Shown in pieces: positions 15,043 to 25,300 of a stretch of DNA of 64,000 nt. Below the pieces are notes generated by a model. It had not been told where the DNA came from and searched no databases. It saw only the letters and a list, made by a program, of their open reading frames with translations. Position numbers and translations under genes: made by a program. The stretch lies in NCBI RefSeq assembly GCF_009755605.1, contig NZ_WPNZ01000017.1:1-64000 (forward strand). The letters are read 5' to 3'. Source of the DNA: Streptomyces typhae. GTDB lineage: Bacteria > Actinomycetota > Actinomycetes > Streptomycetales > Streptomycetaceae. Positions within the stretch are counted from its first letter, which is position 1, and each line of letters opens with the position of its first letter.

Positions 15043-15474
15043 TCAGTGGCCGCGCAGGACGGCCTGGGTCTGGGTGGTCTGCCCCACCCGCCGCCGCACC
15101 CCGGTGCCGGTCTCGTTGAACAGGTCCGTCTGGATCACGGCGAAGGAGCCGCCCAGATGCAGCGGACGGGCCACGGCCACCACGTCCCCGCCGCGCACCG
15201 CGGCGAAGTAGTGCGTCTTCAGCTCGATCGTGGACGTGGTGGCCCCGGCGGGCAGATTCAGGTAGGCGCAGATGCCCGCCGCGCAGTCGGCGAGCGTGAC
15301 CAGGGCGCCGCCGTGCAGCACCCCGGCGGCCGTGCACCGCTCCTTCGCCCACGGCAGCCGCGTGACGACCTCCTGCCTGCCGGCCCGCTCGGCCCGGATG
15401 CCCACCAGCGCCGCGAACGGCATCAGCGCCAGCAACTCCTGCGGCGCGGCCTCCTGGTGCCCCTGCATGCCCAT
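15043..15474 (-). CDS. PaaI-family hotdog thioesterase
   Basis: 143 residues with the single hotdog fold of the PaaI/YdiI group: VLHGGALVTLADCAAGICAY carries the HGG motif and the Asp/Glu position after it, followed by TIELKTHYFAAVRGGDVVA. These enzymes hydrolyse acyl-CoA (often aryl- or beta-keto-acyl) thioesters. Start ATG 15474, with ATG 15468 as an alternative two codons later. It is the last gene of the minus-strand PKS operon. Confidence 0.85.
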   Translation of the reverse strand: MGMQGHQEAAPQELLALMPFAALVGIRAERAGRQEVVTRLPWAKERCTAAGVLHGGALVTLADCAAGICAYLNLPAGATTSTIELKTHYFAAVRGGDVVAVARPLHLGGSFAVIQTDLFNETGTGVRRRVGQTTQTQAVLRGH

Positions 15475-15635
15475 CAGCCCTCTCTCCCGTCTGTGGATCC
15501 CGCCGACCCCTGCCGGTCCTGCTGGCCCCTGCTGGTTCCGCGGCCTGCCTCGTCGAGCCCGCCCCCGAAGAGGCGCGCGTACGGCACCCCGGGGGGCGGG
15601 CTCGAGGCGGTCCACGGGCCCGCACGGCGTCTTTC

Positions 15636-16421
15636 TCAGTGCACCAGCAGTTCCTGGAAGCGGTGCAGATGGCGGGCGAAGTCCGTGGTCACGGCCAGGG
15701 CGTGGTTGTCGATGTAGAAGTGGCCGCCGGGGAACTCGCTGTGGCCCAGGTAGCGCGGGCTGCGCCGCGCCCAGTGCGACATCGCGTCCGGGGCCTGCTG
15801 CAGCGGGTCGGTGCTGCCGCCGTAGGAGGCCAGCGGGCAGGACACCCCGGCGCCGTCGTCCACGTACTGCGCCGAGACCCGCAGGTCGGCGCGGAGCGCG
15901 GGAATGACCAGGGCCAGCATCTCGGGGTTGTCGTAGACCTCGGCGGGGAAGGAGCCCAGGCGTTTGATCCACTCCAGCATCTGGGCGTCCGGCAGGCGGC
16001 TCTCCTCCTCGGTGGGCTGGTAGAACCCGATCGGGGACCAGCCCGAGGTGCCCAGGACCAGCGGGCCGCGCTCGCCCTCGCGTTCCAGGCGCACGGTCAG
16101 CCGGTAGGCCAGCTGGGCGCCCAGGCAGTGCCCGAAGAACGCGAACGGCCGGTCGTCGATCTCGTCCAGGACCGCCTCGTACAGGCCGTCCAGGAGCGGC
16201 TCGAAGTCCTCGTAGGTCTCCTCCTCGTGCCGGTTGTGCCGGCCGGGCAGGGTCACCGCCTGCGCGGCCACGTCGGAGGGCAGCAGCCGGCCCCAGTCGC
16301 GGTAGATGATGGCGCCGCTGCCCGCGTGCGGCAGCAGGAACAGCCGGATCCCGGCGTCGGGGTCGGATTCCACCGGGTGGAACCAGTGCCCGGCGGTGGA
16401 CATGTCGGTGAAGTCGCTCAC
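15636..16421 (-). CDS. type II thioesterase (second)
   Basis: 261 residues. LFLLPHAGSGAIIYRDW, nucleophile elbow FFGHCLGAQLAYR and GGHFYIDNH are visible. The elbow reads GHCLG, with Cys in place of the usual Ser. Cys-type elbows are known in some thioesterases, so the enzyme may still be active. GTG start 16421 overlaps the stop of the LLM gene (GTGA), indicating translational coupling. By position it serves the type I PKS or the ACP at 25383-25706. Confidence 0.88.
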   Translation of the reverse strand: MSDFTDMSTAGHWFHPVESDPDAGIRLFLLPHAGSGAIIYRDWGRLLPSDVAAQAVTLPGRHNRHEEETYEDFEPLLDGLYEAVLDEIDDRPFAFFGHCLGAQLAYRLTVRLEREGERGPLVLGTSGWSPIGFYQPTEEESRLPDAQMLEWIKRLGSFPAEVYDNPEMLALVIPALRADLRVSAQYVDDGAGVSCPLASYGGSTDPLQQAPDAMSHWARRSPRYLGHSEFPGGHFYIDNHALAVTTDFARHLHRFQELLVH

Positions 16422-17404
16422 TTCGCGCTCTCCTTGAGTCGGGGCAGCAGCACGTCGGCGATCTGCTTCAGCTGCGGCTGGGGGTCCAGCGACCCGATAC
16501 GGATCACCAGATGGCGGGCGCCGGAGCGCACATAGGCCTCCAGCGCCGCCGCGCAGTCCTCGGCGCTGCCCCAGGCGTAGGCCTGGAACCGGGCCATCTG
16601 CTCCAGCGAGGCCCCGTAGTAGTGGCTGATGTAGTGCTCCAGCTCCGCCCGGGCCGCCGCCGCGTCGTCGTCGACGGTGATCGTCGCGTACAGGGCCGGG
16701 GTGACGGCGCCGGCCGGGCGGCCGGCCCCGGCGGACAGCTCGCTGATGCGCTGCCAGGCGCGCCCGTAGGCGTCGGGGTCGGGCAGGAACGGCAGCCAGC
16801 CGTCGTAGTGGCGGGCCACCCGCTCCAGGACGCGGGGGGTGTCGCTGCCCGCCAGCCACAGCGGCGGCCCGCCGGTGCGGTGCGGGCGCGGCAGCCGGTC
16901 GAGGTCCTTGGCCTGCCAGTAGCGGCCCTCGTACGTGCTGTCCGCGCCGGGCGCGGAGGCACTCCAGGCGCGGCGCCACAGGGCGACGATGTCGTCCAGG
17001 CGCCCCGCGCGGCCGGCGAAGGAGGCGCCGACGGCGGCGAACTCCTCCTCGGTCTCCGGCATCGGGAACCCCGAACCCAGGCCCAGGGTGAGCCGGGAGG
17101 CGCACACATGGTCCAGGCTGGAGATCATGTTCGCGCCGATCAGGGGGTGGCGCAGGGCCGGGGTCAGGGCCGCGGTGCCCAGGGTGACCCGGCTGGTGAC
17201 CGCGCCCGCGGCCGACAGTACGATCAGCGGGTCCAGGCGCGGGCGGGCGGTCAGGGAGTCGCCCGCCCACAGCGAGTCGAAGCCGAGGTCCTCGGCCTGC
17301 CGGGCGAAGTCGAGCAGCGGCGCGGCCGCGAAGGTGTCGTTGATGGCCTGTTCCCGGGTCGGCAGCAGGACGCCGATGCGCAGCGGGCCGGCGGAGGTGC
17401 CCAT
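16418..17404 (-). CDS. LLM-class F420- or FMN-dependent oxidoreductase
   Basis: 328-residue luciferase-like TIM barrel. The N-terminal IGVLLPTREQ, the LGFDSLWAGDSL segment and LTLGLGSGFPMPETEEEFAAVG are typical, and the C-terminal half has the WGSAEDCAAALEAYV helix found in F420-type members. Such enzymes oxidise or reduce small molecules, or hydroxylate with reduced flavin. It sits between the acyl-CoA ligase and the thioesterase, so a carrier- or CoA-bound intermediate is plausible. The cofactor cannot be decided here. Confidence 0.85.
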   Translation of the reverse strand: MGTSAGPLRIGVLLPTREQAINDTFAAAPLLDFARQAEDLGFDSLWAGDSLTARPRLDPLIVLSAAGAVTSRVTLGTAALTPALRHPLIGANMISSLDHVCASRLTLGLGSGFPMPETEEEFAAVGASFAGRAGRLDDIVALWRRAWSASAPGADSTYEGRYWQAKDLDRLPRPHRTGGPPLWLAGSDTPRVLERVARHYDGWLPFLPDPDAYGRAWQRISELSAGAGRPAGAVTPALYATITVDDDAAAARAELEHYISHYYGASLEQMARFQAYAWGSAEDCAAALEAYVRSGARHLVIRIGSLDPQPQLKQIADVLLPRLKESAK

Positions 17405-17529
17405 GTCGGACTCCGATCGAAAGCGAAAAGACAGCGAAAGCGAAAAGACACAGGATCAAGAGAGGCGCGTACGGAAAGGACGCAGGCAGGAAGTCGCACA
17501 GCCGGCCGGGGCGGGGCCGGCGGACCGGG

Positions 17530-19206
17530 TCAGGACCGGCCCGCCGACGCCGGCGCCGACGCGGCTGCGGCTGCGGCTGTGGCTGTGGTGGCGGGGGTGT
17601 GCGCGGCCCCGGCGGGTGCGGAGCCGCGCTCGCGCAGCTGCTCGCGCACCGCCCGGCGCAGGATCTTGCCCGACGGGTTGCGGGGCAGGGCCTCCAGCAG
17701 GTGGTAGGCGACGGGGATCTTGTAGTCGGCGATCCGGCCGCGCAGGAACAGCAGCAGCTGGCGGGGGCTGGCCCGGCTGCCCGGCCGCAGCACCACGGCG
17801 GCGTGCACCGCCTCGCCCCAGCGCGCGTCGGGCACCCCGACCACGGCGGCATCGGCCACCGCGGGGTGCTCGCTGAGCTGCTTTTCCACCTCGGCCGGAT
17901 AGATGTTCTGCCCGGCCACGATGATCGTGTCGTTGATGCGGTCGCACAGGAACAGATAGCCGTCCTCGTCGAGATAGCCGGCGTCGCCCATGTGCAGCCA
18001 GCCCTCCACCAGCGTCTCGGCGGTGGCCTGGGGCCGGTTGTGGTAGCCGAGCATGTGCGCGGGCGTGCGGATGCACACCTGGCCGATCTCGCCCGGCGCC
18101 AGGATCTGCCCGTCCCGGTCGATCACCTTGATCTCGTTGCCGGGGCAGGCCCGGCCCGCGGCCCGCAGCAGGACGCTGCCCACCCGGTGCGCGGAGGGCG
18201 GCAGGCACACCGCGACACTGCCCGCCTCGGTGCTGGCGTAGATCTGCGCCAGCTGGCAGCCGAAGATCTGCAGGCTGCGGTGCAGCAGCCCCTCCGAGAT
18301 CGGCGCCGCCCCGTAGGCGATCTTCCGCATGGAGGCGAACGTCCGCGCCGACACCCCGCGTTCGTCCAGCATCATCTGCAGCATGGCCGGGGCCACGAAG
18401 GTGATGGTCACCTTCTCCCGCTCGATCAGACGCACCGCTTCCTGCGCCGAGTACATCGGCATCACCACATTGGTGGCGCCCGCGCAGAAGCCGTGCAGGA
18501 ACCAGCCGATGCCCGCGATCCCGAAGCCCGGCAGCGAGATCAGACTGACGTCGTCCTGCCGCCAGTCGATGCCCTCGTCCGGGTCGGCGCCGGTGTCCAG
18601 GGTCGCCTGCGGCAGCGTGAAGAACGTGCGGTGGGCCAGCACCACGCCCTTGGGCAGGCCGGTGGTGCCGCTGGTGTAGATCTGCAGCACCGCGTCGTCG
18701 GGGCCGGTGGGCGGCGCCAGATCGGTGTCGGGTGCCTGCGCGCACCAGGCCCGCAGGCCCGCGCCCCGGTCCGGGCGCCCGTCGGCGCCGGTGCCGTCCA
18801 GGCGCACCACCGCCCGCAGGCTCCGCAGGCCCTCGCCGCCCAGGACTTCGTCGGCGGTGGCACGGAACTCCTCGTCGACGAAGAGGAGTTCGGCGCCCGC
18901 GTCCGTCAGGATGTGCTCCACCTCGGCCGGGGTGAGCCGCCAGTTGACCGGCACGATCACCGCGCCCGCCTTGGCGCAGGCCAGGATCGTCAGGTAGTAG
19001 TGCTCGCACTCGCGGCCCAGATAGGCCACCCGGCTGCCCACGCCGACGCCGGCCGCGCGCAGCGCGTGCGCCACCTGGTTGCCGGCACGGTGCAGCTCGG
19101 CGTAGGTGGTGCGCCGCTCCTCGCAGATCACGGCCGGACGGCCGGGCCGGGTCCGGGCGTGCCGCGCGGACACATGGGACAGGGTCCAGTGCGCGGGATG
19201 GTTCAT
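17530..19206 (-). CDS. acyl-CoA / acyl-ACP ligase (AMP-forming)
   Basis: 558-residue ANL-superfamily enzyme. The P-loop-like motif YTSGTTGLPKGVVL, IYASTEAGSVAV (A5 motif) and GWLHMGDAGYLDEDGYL are all present, and the C-terminal catalytic lysine lies in NPSGKILRRAV. The last 30 residues are an Ala/Thr-rich tail. It activates a carboxylic acid as acyl-AMP and loads it on CoA or an ACP, the probable starter or carboxylate intermediate for the adjacent PKS. It shares the minus-strand operon with PKS (133 nt upstream) and LLM gene. Confidence 0.9.
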   Translation of the reverse strand: MNHPAHWTLSHVSARHARTRPGRPAVICEERRTTYAELHRAGNQVAHALRAAGVGVGSRVAYLGRECEHYYLTILACAKAGAVIVPVNWRLTPAEVEHILTDAGAELLFVDEEFRATADEVLGGEGLRSLRAVVRLDGTGADGRPDRGAGLRAWCAQAPDTDLAPPTGPDDAVLQIYTSGTTGLPKGVVLAHRTFFTLPQATLDTGADPDEGIDWRQDDVSLISLPGFGIAGIGWFLHGFCAGATNVVMPMYSAQEAVRLIEREKVTITFVAPAMLQMMLDERGVSARTFASMRKIAYGAAPISEGLLHRSLQIFGCQLAQIYASTEAGSVAVCLPPSAHRVGSVLLRAAGRACPGNEIKVIDRDGQILAPGEIGQVCIRTPAHMLGYHNRPQATAETLVEGWLHMGDAGYLDEDGYLFLCDRINDTIIVAGQNIYPAEVEKQLSEHPAVADAAVVGVPDARWGEAVHAAVVLRPGSRASPRQLLLFLRGRIADYKIPVAYHLLEALPRNPSGKILRRAVREQLRERGSAPAGAAHTPATTATAAAAAASAPASAGRS

Positions 19207-19339
19207 GTCTGCCCCCTGGTGGTGATGTGAACGGGCGCCGCGAAGGCCGCGAAGACCGCGGAAGCCGGGGTGGCCGGGAAGGCCGGGGTGGCCGCGGAAA
19301 CCCGGGCGGCCCCTGTGGCCCCTGTGGCCGGGCAGGGGG

Positions 19340-22300
19340 TCATCCGGTGGCTCCTGACAGCTGGGACTGGAGAAACTCGGCGATCTTGCGTACGGAGGGG
19401 TAGTCGAAGGTCAGCGCGGCCGGCAGGCCCACCCCGAAGTGGCTCTGCAGGCTGCCCTTGACCTCCATGCCCATCACCGAGTCCAGGCCCAGGCCGACGA
19501 AGTCCGCGCCCGGCTCCACCTCGTCGGCGGACTCGAAGTGCAGGACGGCCGCGACCTTCTCGGCCACCACCCGGCTGATCAGCTTCAGCTGCTCGGGCGC
19601 GGGCCGGGCAAGCAGATCGGCCAGGTCACCGCCGCCGCCGTCCTGCGCGGTGTGCGGCAGGACCCGCGCGTACAGGGCGTTGGCGGCCGGCAGCCGGCTG
19701 GCGAACTGCGGCCAGTCGTACACGTTCACGATCCGCTGCGCCGCGCCCTGGCGCCACAGCCGGTGCAGGGCGCGCAGGCCCCAGGCGGGCGAGAACAGCC
19801 GCACACCGCTGCGTTCGATCTCGGCGATGTGGGCGGCCTCCATCCGGGCCGACATGCCAACCCGCCCCCACGAGCCCCAGTTCACCGACACCGCGGGCAG
19901 CCCCTGGCGCGAGCGCCAGTGCGCCAGGGAGTCCAGGAAGGCGAACGCGGCCGCGTAATGGGCCTGCCCCGCACCGCCGCGCACCGCGGTGACCGAGGCC
20001 ACCGAGGAGTACAGGGTGAAGAAGTCCAGCTCCGGGAAGGAGGCGGCGGCCTCGTGCAGCAGCCAGCCGCCGTACACCTTGGGCGCCAGCTGCTCCTCGA
20101 TGATCTCCCAGGTCAGGGCGGATATCAGGGAGTTGCCCATGGCGCCGGCCGCGTGCACGATCCCGGCCACCGGCTGCTGCTGCGCCCGCAGCCGCTCCAC
20201 CAGGGCGGCCACGTCCTCCTGCCGGCCCAGGTCGGCGCGCACCAGCTGCACGTCCGCGCCGAGCGCGGTCAGCTCGGTGAGCAGCTGTGCGGCCTCCTGG
20301 GCGGGCCGGCCGCTGCGGCTGACCAGGACCAGGTGCCGGGCGCCCAGGTCGGCCAGCTTGCGGGCGGTGGCAAGACCCAGACCGCCGAGCCCGCCGGTGA
20401 CCACGTACGTGCGGTCCTTCCGCACGGTGAACCCGCCCGGCGCCCGCGCCCCGAGGTCCTCGGCCGGCTGCGGCGGGAAGGCCACGACCACCGGAGCACC
20501 GCCCGGCGCGGGGGCGCCCGACAGCACCCGCAGCGCCTCGCCGACCTCGTCCAGCCCGTACACCGCTGCCTGGGGAACCCCGGCGGCGACAGGGGAGGCG
20601 TCACGGGAGGCGTCGTCCAGGGTGCGGGCGGCGTGGGCGGCGGCCTGTGCCGGGCTGAGGCCTTCGGGGGCCGGGGCCAGGGCGGTGTGCGGCACGGTCA
20701 CCGTGGAGGCCAGCGGCCCGGGATGACGTACCGTCACCCTGGTGCCGACGGGCCAGTTCCCGGCCTCGGCGGTGGCGGTGACGGTGCCCGCGTACGCGCT
20801 GGCGGTGACCGCCGGTTCCTGCCCGGCGGGCCCCTCGGGGGAGGGGGCGGGCACGGCGGCCACGGCGGGCACGTCCTTCGCGGTCAGGGCGGCGGCGTCC
20901 ACCCGGACGCGCACCTCGCCGCCGGCGGGAGCGGACGCCGCGGGGACGGCCGCTGCCAGGGCGGTGTGTTCCAGGTCGCCGAAGGCGGGCGCCACGACCG
21001 TCACCGGGCCCGGGGCGGCGGGGGTGGTGTCGCCGGGCAGGACCCGGCGCACATGGCGCTGCCCGCCGCGGTAGGCGACCTGGTGCTCGCCGGGCTGCGG
21101 GCTGCGCCACTCGGCGAGCAGCGCGGCGGCGTCCCCGCCGGCGGGCAGGTCGATCAGGGTGGTCCTCAGCTGCGGGTACTCGCCCAGCAGGACGCTGCCG
21201 AAGCCCCACACGGTGGCGGCGGCGAGCTGTTCGCCGCCGTCCGCCAGGTCGGCGGGCAGCCACTGGGCGCGCTCGGTGATCAGCCACAGCCTGGGCGGCT
21301 GCTGCCCGCCCGCCGCGCCGAGGGCGGCCACCAGCTCCAGCAGCTCGCTGAGGTTGCGGGCGCACTCGGCGCGCAGCCGCGCCAGCGACATGCCCTCCTG
21401 CCCCTGTTCCTGCTGGGGCTGCCAGAACCACGCCACGTCGTGGACGGCCGCCTCGGCGCCGCTGTGTTCCAGGGCGCTGCGCACGTCGGCCGGTGTGGCG
21501 GCGGGTGTGAGCCGCAGGCCGGTCTCCTCCTGGCCGGCGGCCAGGTGGGCGGCCAGGGTGTCGCGGGCCGCGGCGGTGGTGGCGCACACCAGCACATGCC
21601 GCGCGGCGGTGGCGTCGCCCGCGGCGGGGGCGGGCGCAAGGCTGTGGCGCAGCCACTGGACGCGGTGGGTGAAGTGCGGCCCCTCCTGCGCGGCGGCGGG
21701 CCGGGCCAGGCGGGCGCCGCGCACGTCGGCGACCGCCTCGCCGTCCTCGAACAGCGTGACGTCCGCCCGCAGTTCGTCCTCGGCGGGGTGCAGGGCGGCG
21801 GTGAAGTGCAGGGTGCGGCCGCGGGGCTTCTTGAACAGCCGGATGCTCCGCGCGCCGTGCAGGGCGGGCAGCGGGCCCGCGTCCTGGAAGGCGACCAGCG
21901 CCTGCAGGACGGCCTCCAGGAGCTCACCGGGCAGCTGCTCCACCGCCCCGGCGCTGCGCCCGCGCACCTCGCCGGTGACCAGGTCGCCCTCGTGGCGGGT
22001 GGCGTGCAGCACGCGGGCGGCGCCGGCGCTGTCGGTGCGGCCCACCGCCCGCAGGTCGGCGGCCAGGTCCGCGCCCTCCACCCGCTCCACGACCCGCCCC
22101 GCGGCGGCGGGAGCCTGCGGAACGGGTTCGTGCAGGGCGGGCTCGATGCGGGCGCGGGCCAGCAGCTGGTCCTGGCCCTCGGCGCCGGCCCGCACCTCGG
22201 CCAGGAGGCGGCCGGGGCCGGTGCGCCGCAGGCGGGTGGTCAGCCGCACCACGCCGTCCTCGCGCAGGGCCAGGGCCTGGGGCAGTTCCAGGCCGGTGAG

Positions 22301-25300
22301 GGCGCCGCGGGTGTGTCCGGCGACCGCGTCCTGGGCGGCGAAGAGCAGGTCCACCAGGGCGGCCCCGGGCAGCACCGGCTCGCCCTGGCGATGGTGCGCG
22401 GCGAGTTCACCGAGCTCGGCGGGGACGAACTCGGCCCGGAACTCGGCGACCTGCCCGCCGGCCTGCGCGTCCGCCTGCGCGTCGGCCTGCGTCTGCCCGC
22501 CGGCCTGAGTCTGGGCGTCGGGCTGCGCCTGGGCGTCGGGCTGCGGCTGGGCGGCGGGTTCGCCGAGCAGGGGGTGGGTGAGGGGGCCGCCGCCGGTGCG
22601 GCTGCCCCGGGTGGTGGGGGTGGGCAGCCAGTACCGCTTGCGCTGGAAGGCGTAGGTGGGCAGGTCCTGGGCGGGCAGGGTGCGCCCGTCGTGGTAGCCG
22701 TGCCAGTCCACGCTCAGCCCGGCCCCGTACAGGTCGGCCAGGGCGCGCAGGGTGGTGCCGGTGCCTTCGCCGGTGTCGCGGCGGCGCAGGCTGGTCAGCC
22801 ACAGGTGGTCCTCGGCCTTGACGCAGGGCTTGGCCAGGGCGGTCAGCATCGCCGAGGGGCCGATCTCGATGAGGGCGTGCTTGCCGCGGCGGGCCAGGGC
22901 CCGCATGCCGGCCATGAAGTGCACCGGCTCGCCGATGTGGCGCACCCAGTACTCGGCCGAGCGCAGCTCGCGGGAGCGGGCCACCTTGCCCGTCACGTTG
23001 GAGATCAGGGAGATCGTCGGCTCGCCGAAGGTGATCGAGGCGAGCGCGGTGCGGAACTCCTCGAAGACCTCGGCCATCAGCGGGGAGTGGAAGGCGTGGC
23101 TGACGGTGAGGTCGTTGACCCGTACACCCTGCTCGGCCAGCAGGGCGCTGACCTCGGCGAGTTCGGCGTCGGCGCCGGAGATCACGCACTGCTCGGGGCC
23201 GTTGACGGCGGCCAGGGCCAGCAGCGGCCGCCCCTCCAGCAGCGGCTGGATCTGCTCGGCGGGGGCGCTGACGGCGGCCATGCCGCCGGACGTGCGCACC
23301 GACTGCATCAGGCGGGAGCGGGCGGCGACCAGGGTCACCGCGTCGGGCAGCGTGAACAGGCCGGCCACGGTGGCGGCCACGACCTCGCCGATGCTGTGCC
23401 CGATCAGCACGGTGGGCTTGACGCCCCAGGACAGCCACAGCCGGGCCAGGGCGTACTCCAGGGTGAACAGCGCGGGCTGGGTGTAGCGGGTCTGCTCGAT
23501 GTCCTCCAGCCGTTCGCCCCTTCCCAGGAGCAGGTCGCGCACCGAGCGCTGCAGGTGGGGGGCGAACAGGGCGTCGCACTCGTCCACGACCCGCCGGAAC
23601 AGGGGGAACTGGCGGTAGGCGGTGGCGCCCATGCCCGGGTACTGCGAGCCCTGGCCGGTGAACATGAACGCGATCTTGCGGATGCCGGAGGGCTCCACCG
23701 CGTGGTCGGGGTGGCTCACCCGCTCCAGGACCTTCAGCAGGCTCTCGCGGTCGGTGACGGGGGCGGCGACGCGGTGGGTGAAGTGGGCGCGGCCGGTGTT
23801 GGCGGTGTAGCACAGCCGGGCGATGTCGGCGCCGGGCCGCTCGGTGAGGAACTCGCGGTAGCGGGCGGCCTGTTCGCGCAGGGCGGCACTGCTCTTGGCG
23901 GACAGCGTGAACATCGCCGCCGCCGGCTGCGCCCGCTCACCCCCGTCCTGCGGCTGGGTGTCCTGCGGCTGCGTGCTCGCCGCCCGCGCCCCCGCCCCCG
24001 TACCCGTACCGGTGGGGTCGGGGTCGGGGGCCTGTTCCAGGACGACCGCGCCGATGGTGCCGGCGAAGCCGAAGCTGTTGACCGCGGCCCGGCGCACCGG
24101 GGCCCGCCAGGGCTCCACGGCGGTGGGCACCCGGACCGGATACACCTCCCAGGGGATGCGCCCCGAGGGGGTGGTGAAGTTCAGGTGCGGGTAGATCGTC
24201 GCCGAGCGCAGCTGGGCCAGGACCTTGATGACGCCGGCCAGTCCGGAGGCGGGTTCCATGTGGCCCAGGTTGGTCTTGACCGAGCCGACCAGGAGCGGGT
24301 CGTCGTGGCTGTGGCCCTCGGTGAACACGTTGCTGATGGCGCCCAGTTCGATGGGGTCGCCCAGCGGGGTGCCGGTGCCGTGCGCCTCGACGTAGCTGAT
24401 GTCGCCGGGCTCGAGGCCGGCGTCGGCCAGGGCCAGGCGCAGGACGCGTTCCTGGGCGGGCCCGTTGGGCACGGTCAGGCCGGCGCTGTCGCCGTCCTGG
24501 CCGACCGCGGTGCCGCGGATGAGGGCAAGGACGCGGTCGCCGTCGCGGCGCGCGTCGGACAGCCGTTTGAGGACGACGACGCTGCAGCCCTCGGCGCGCG
24601 CGTAGCCGTCGGCGCTCTCGTCGAAGGTCTTGCACTGCCCGTCGGGGGCGAGCATCTGGGCGTTGGAGAACATCACCGGGATGCGCGGGTGGTGCAGGGC
24701 GTTGACGCCGCCGCCCAGGGCGATGTCGCTCTCGCCGCGGCGCAGCGCGGTCACGGCCATGTGCAGGGCGGCCAGGGAGGACGAGCAGGCGGTGTCGACG
24801 CTGATGGAGGGGCCGCGCCAGCCCAGGAAGTACGACAGGCGCCCGGCCAGCGGGAAGAGGGTGATGCCGGAGGCCAGGTGCCCGTCGAGGTCCTCGTAGG
24901 GCAGCTGGTCCAGTTCCAGGGCGTAGTCCACGGAGCTGGCGCCGACATAGACCGAGCCGCTGGAGCGGCGCAGCGGGGTGGGGTCGATGTTGGCGTGTTC
25001 CAGCGCCTGCCAGGCGGTCTCCAGGATCATCCGCTGCTGGGGGTCGATGTACTGGGCCTCTTTGGGCGAGATGTTGAAGAAGCCGGCGTCGAACAGGTCG
25101 ATGCGGTCCAGATAGCCGCCGCCCGAGGCCTTGATCTTGCCCTTGTCGTCGGGGCCGCTGGGGGTGAAGGCGTCGACGTCGAAGCGGTCGCCGGGCAGCG
25201 GGGAGATGCCGGAGGCGCCGGCACGCAAGAACGCCTCGAACTCGTCCAGGCTGGTGCTGCCGCCGGGGAAGCGCAGGCCCACACCGATGATCGCGATGGG

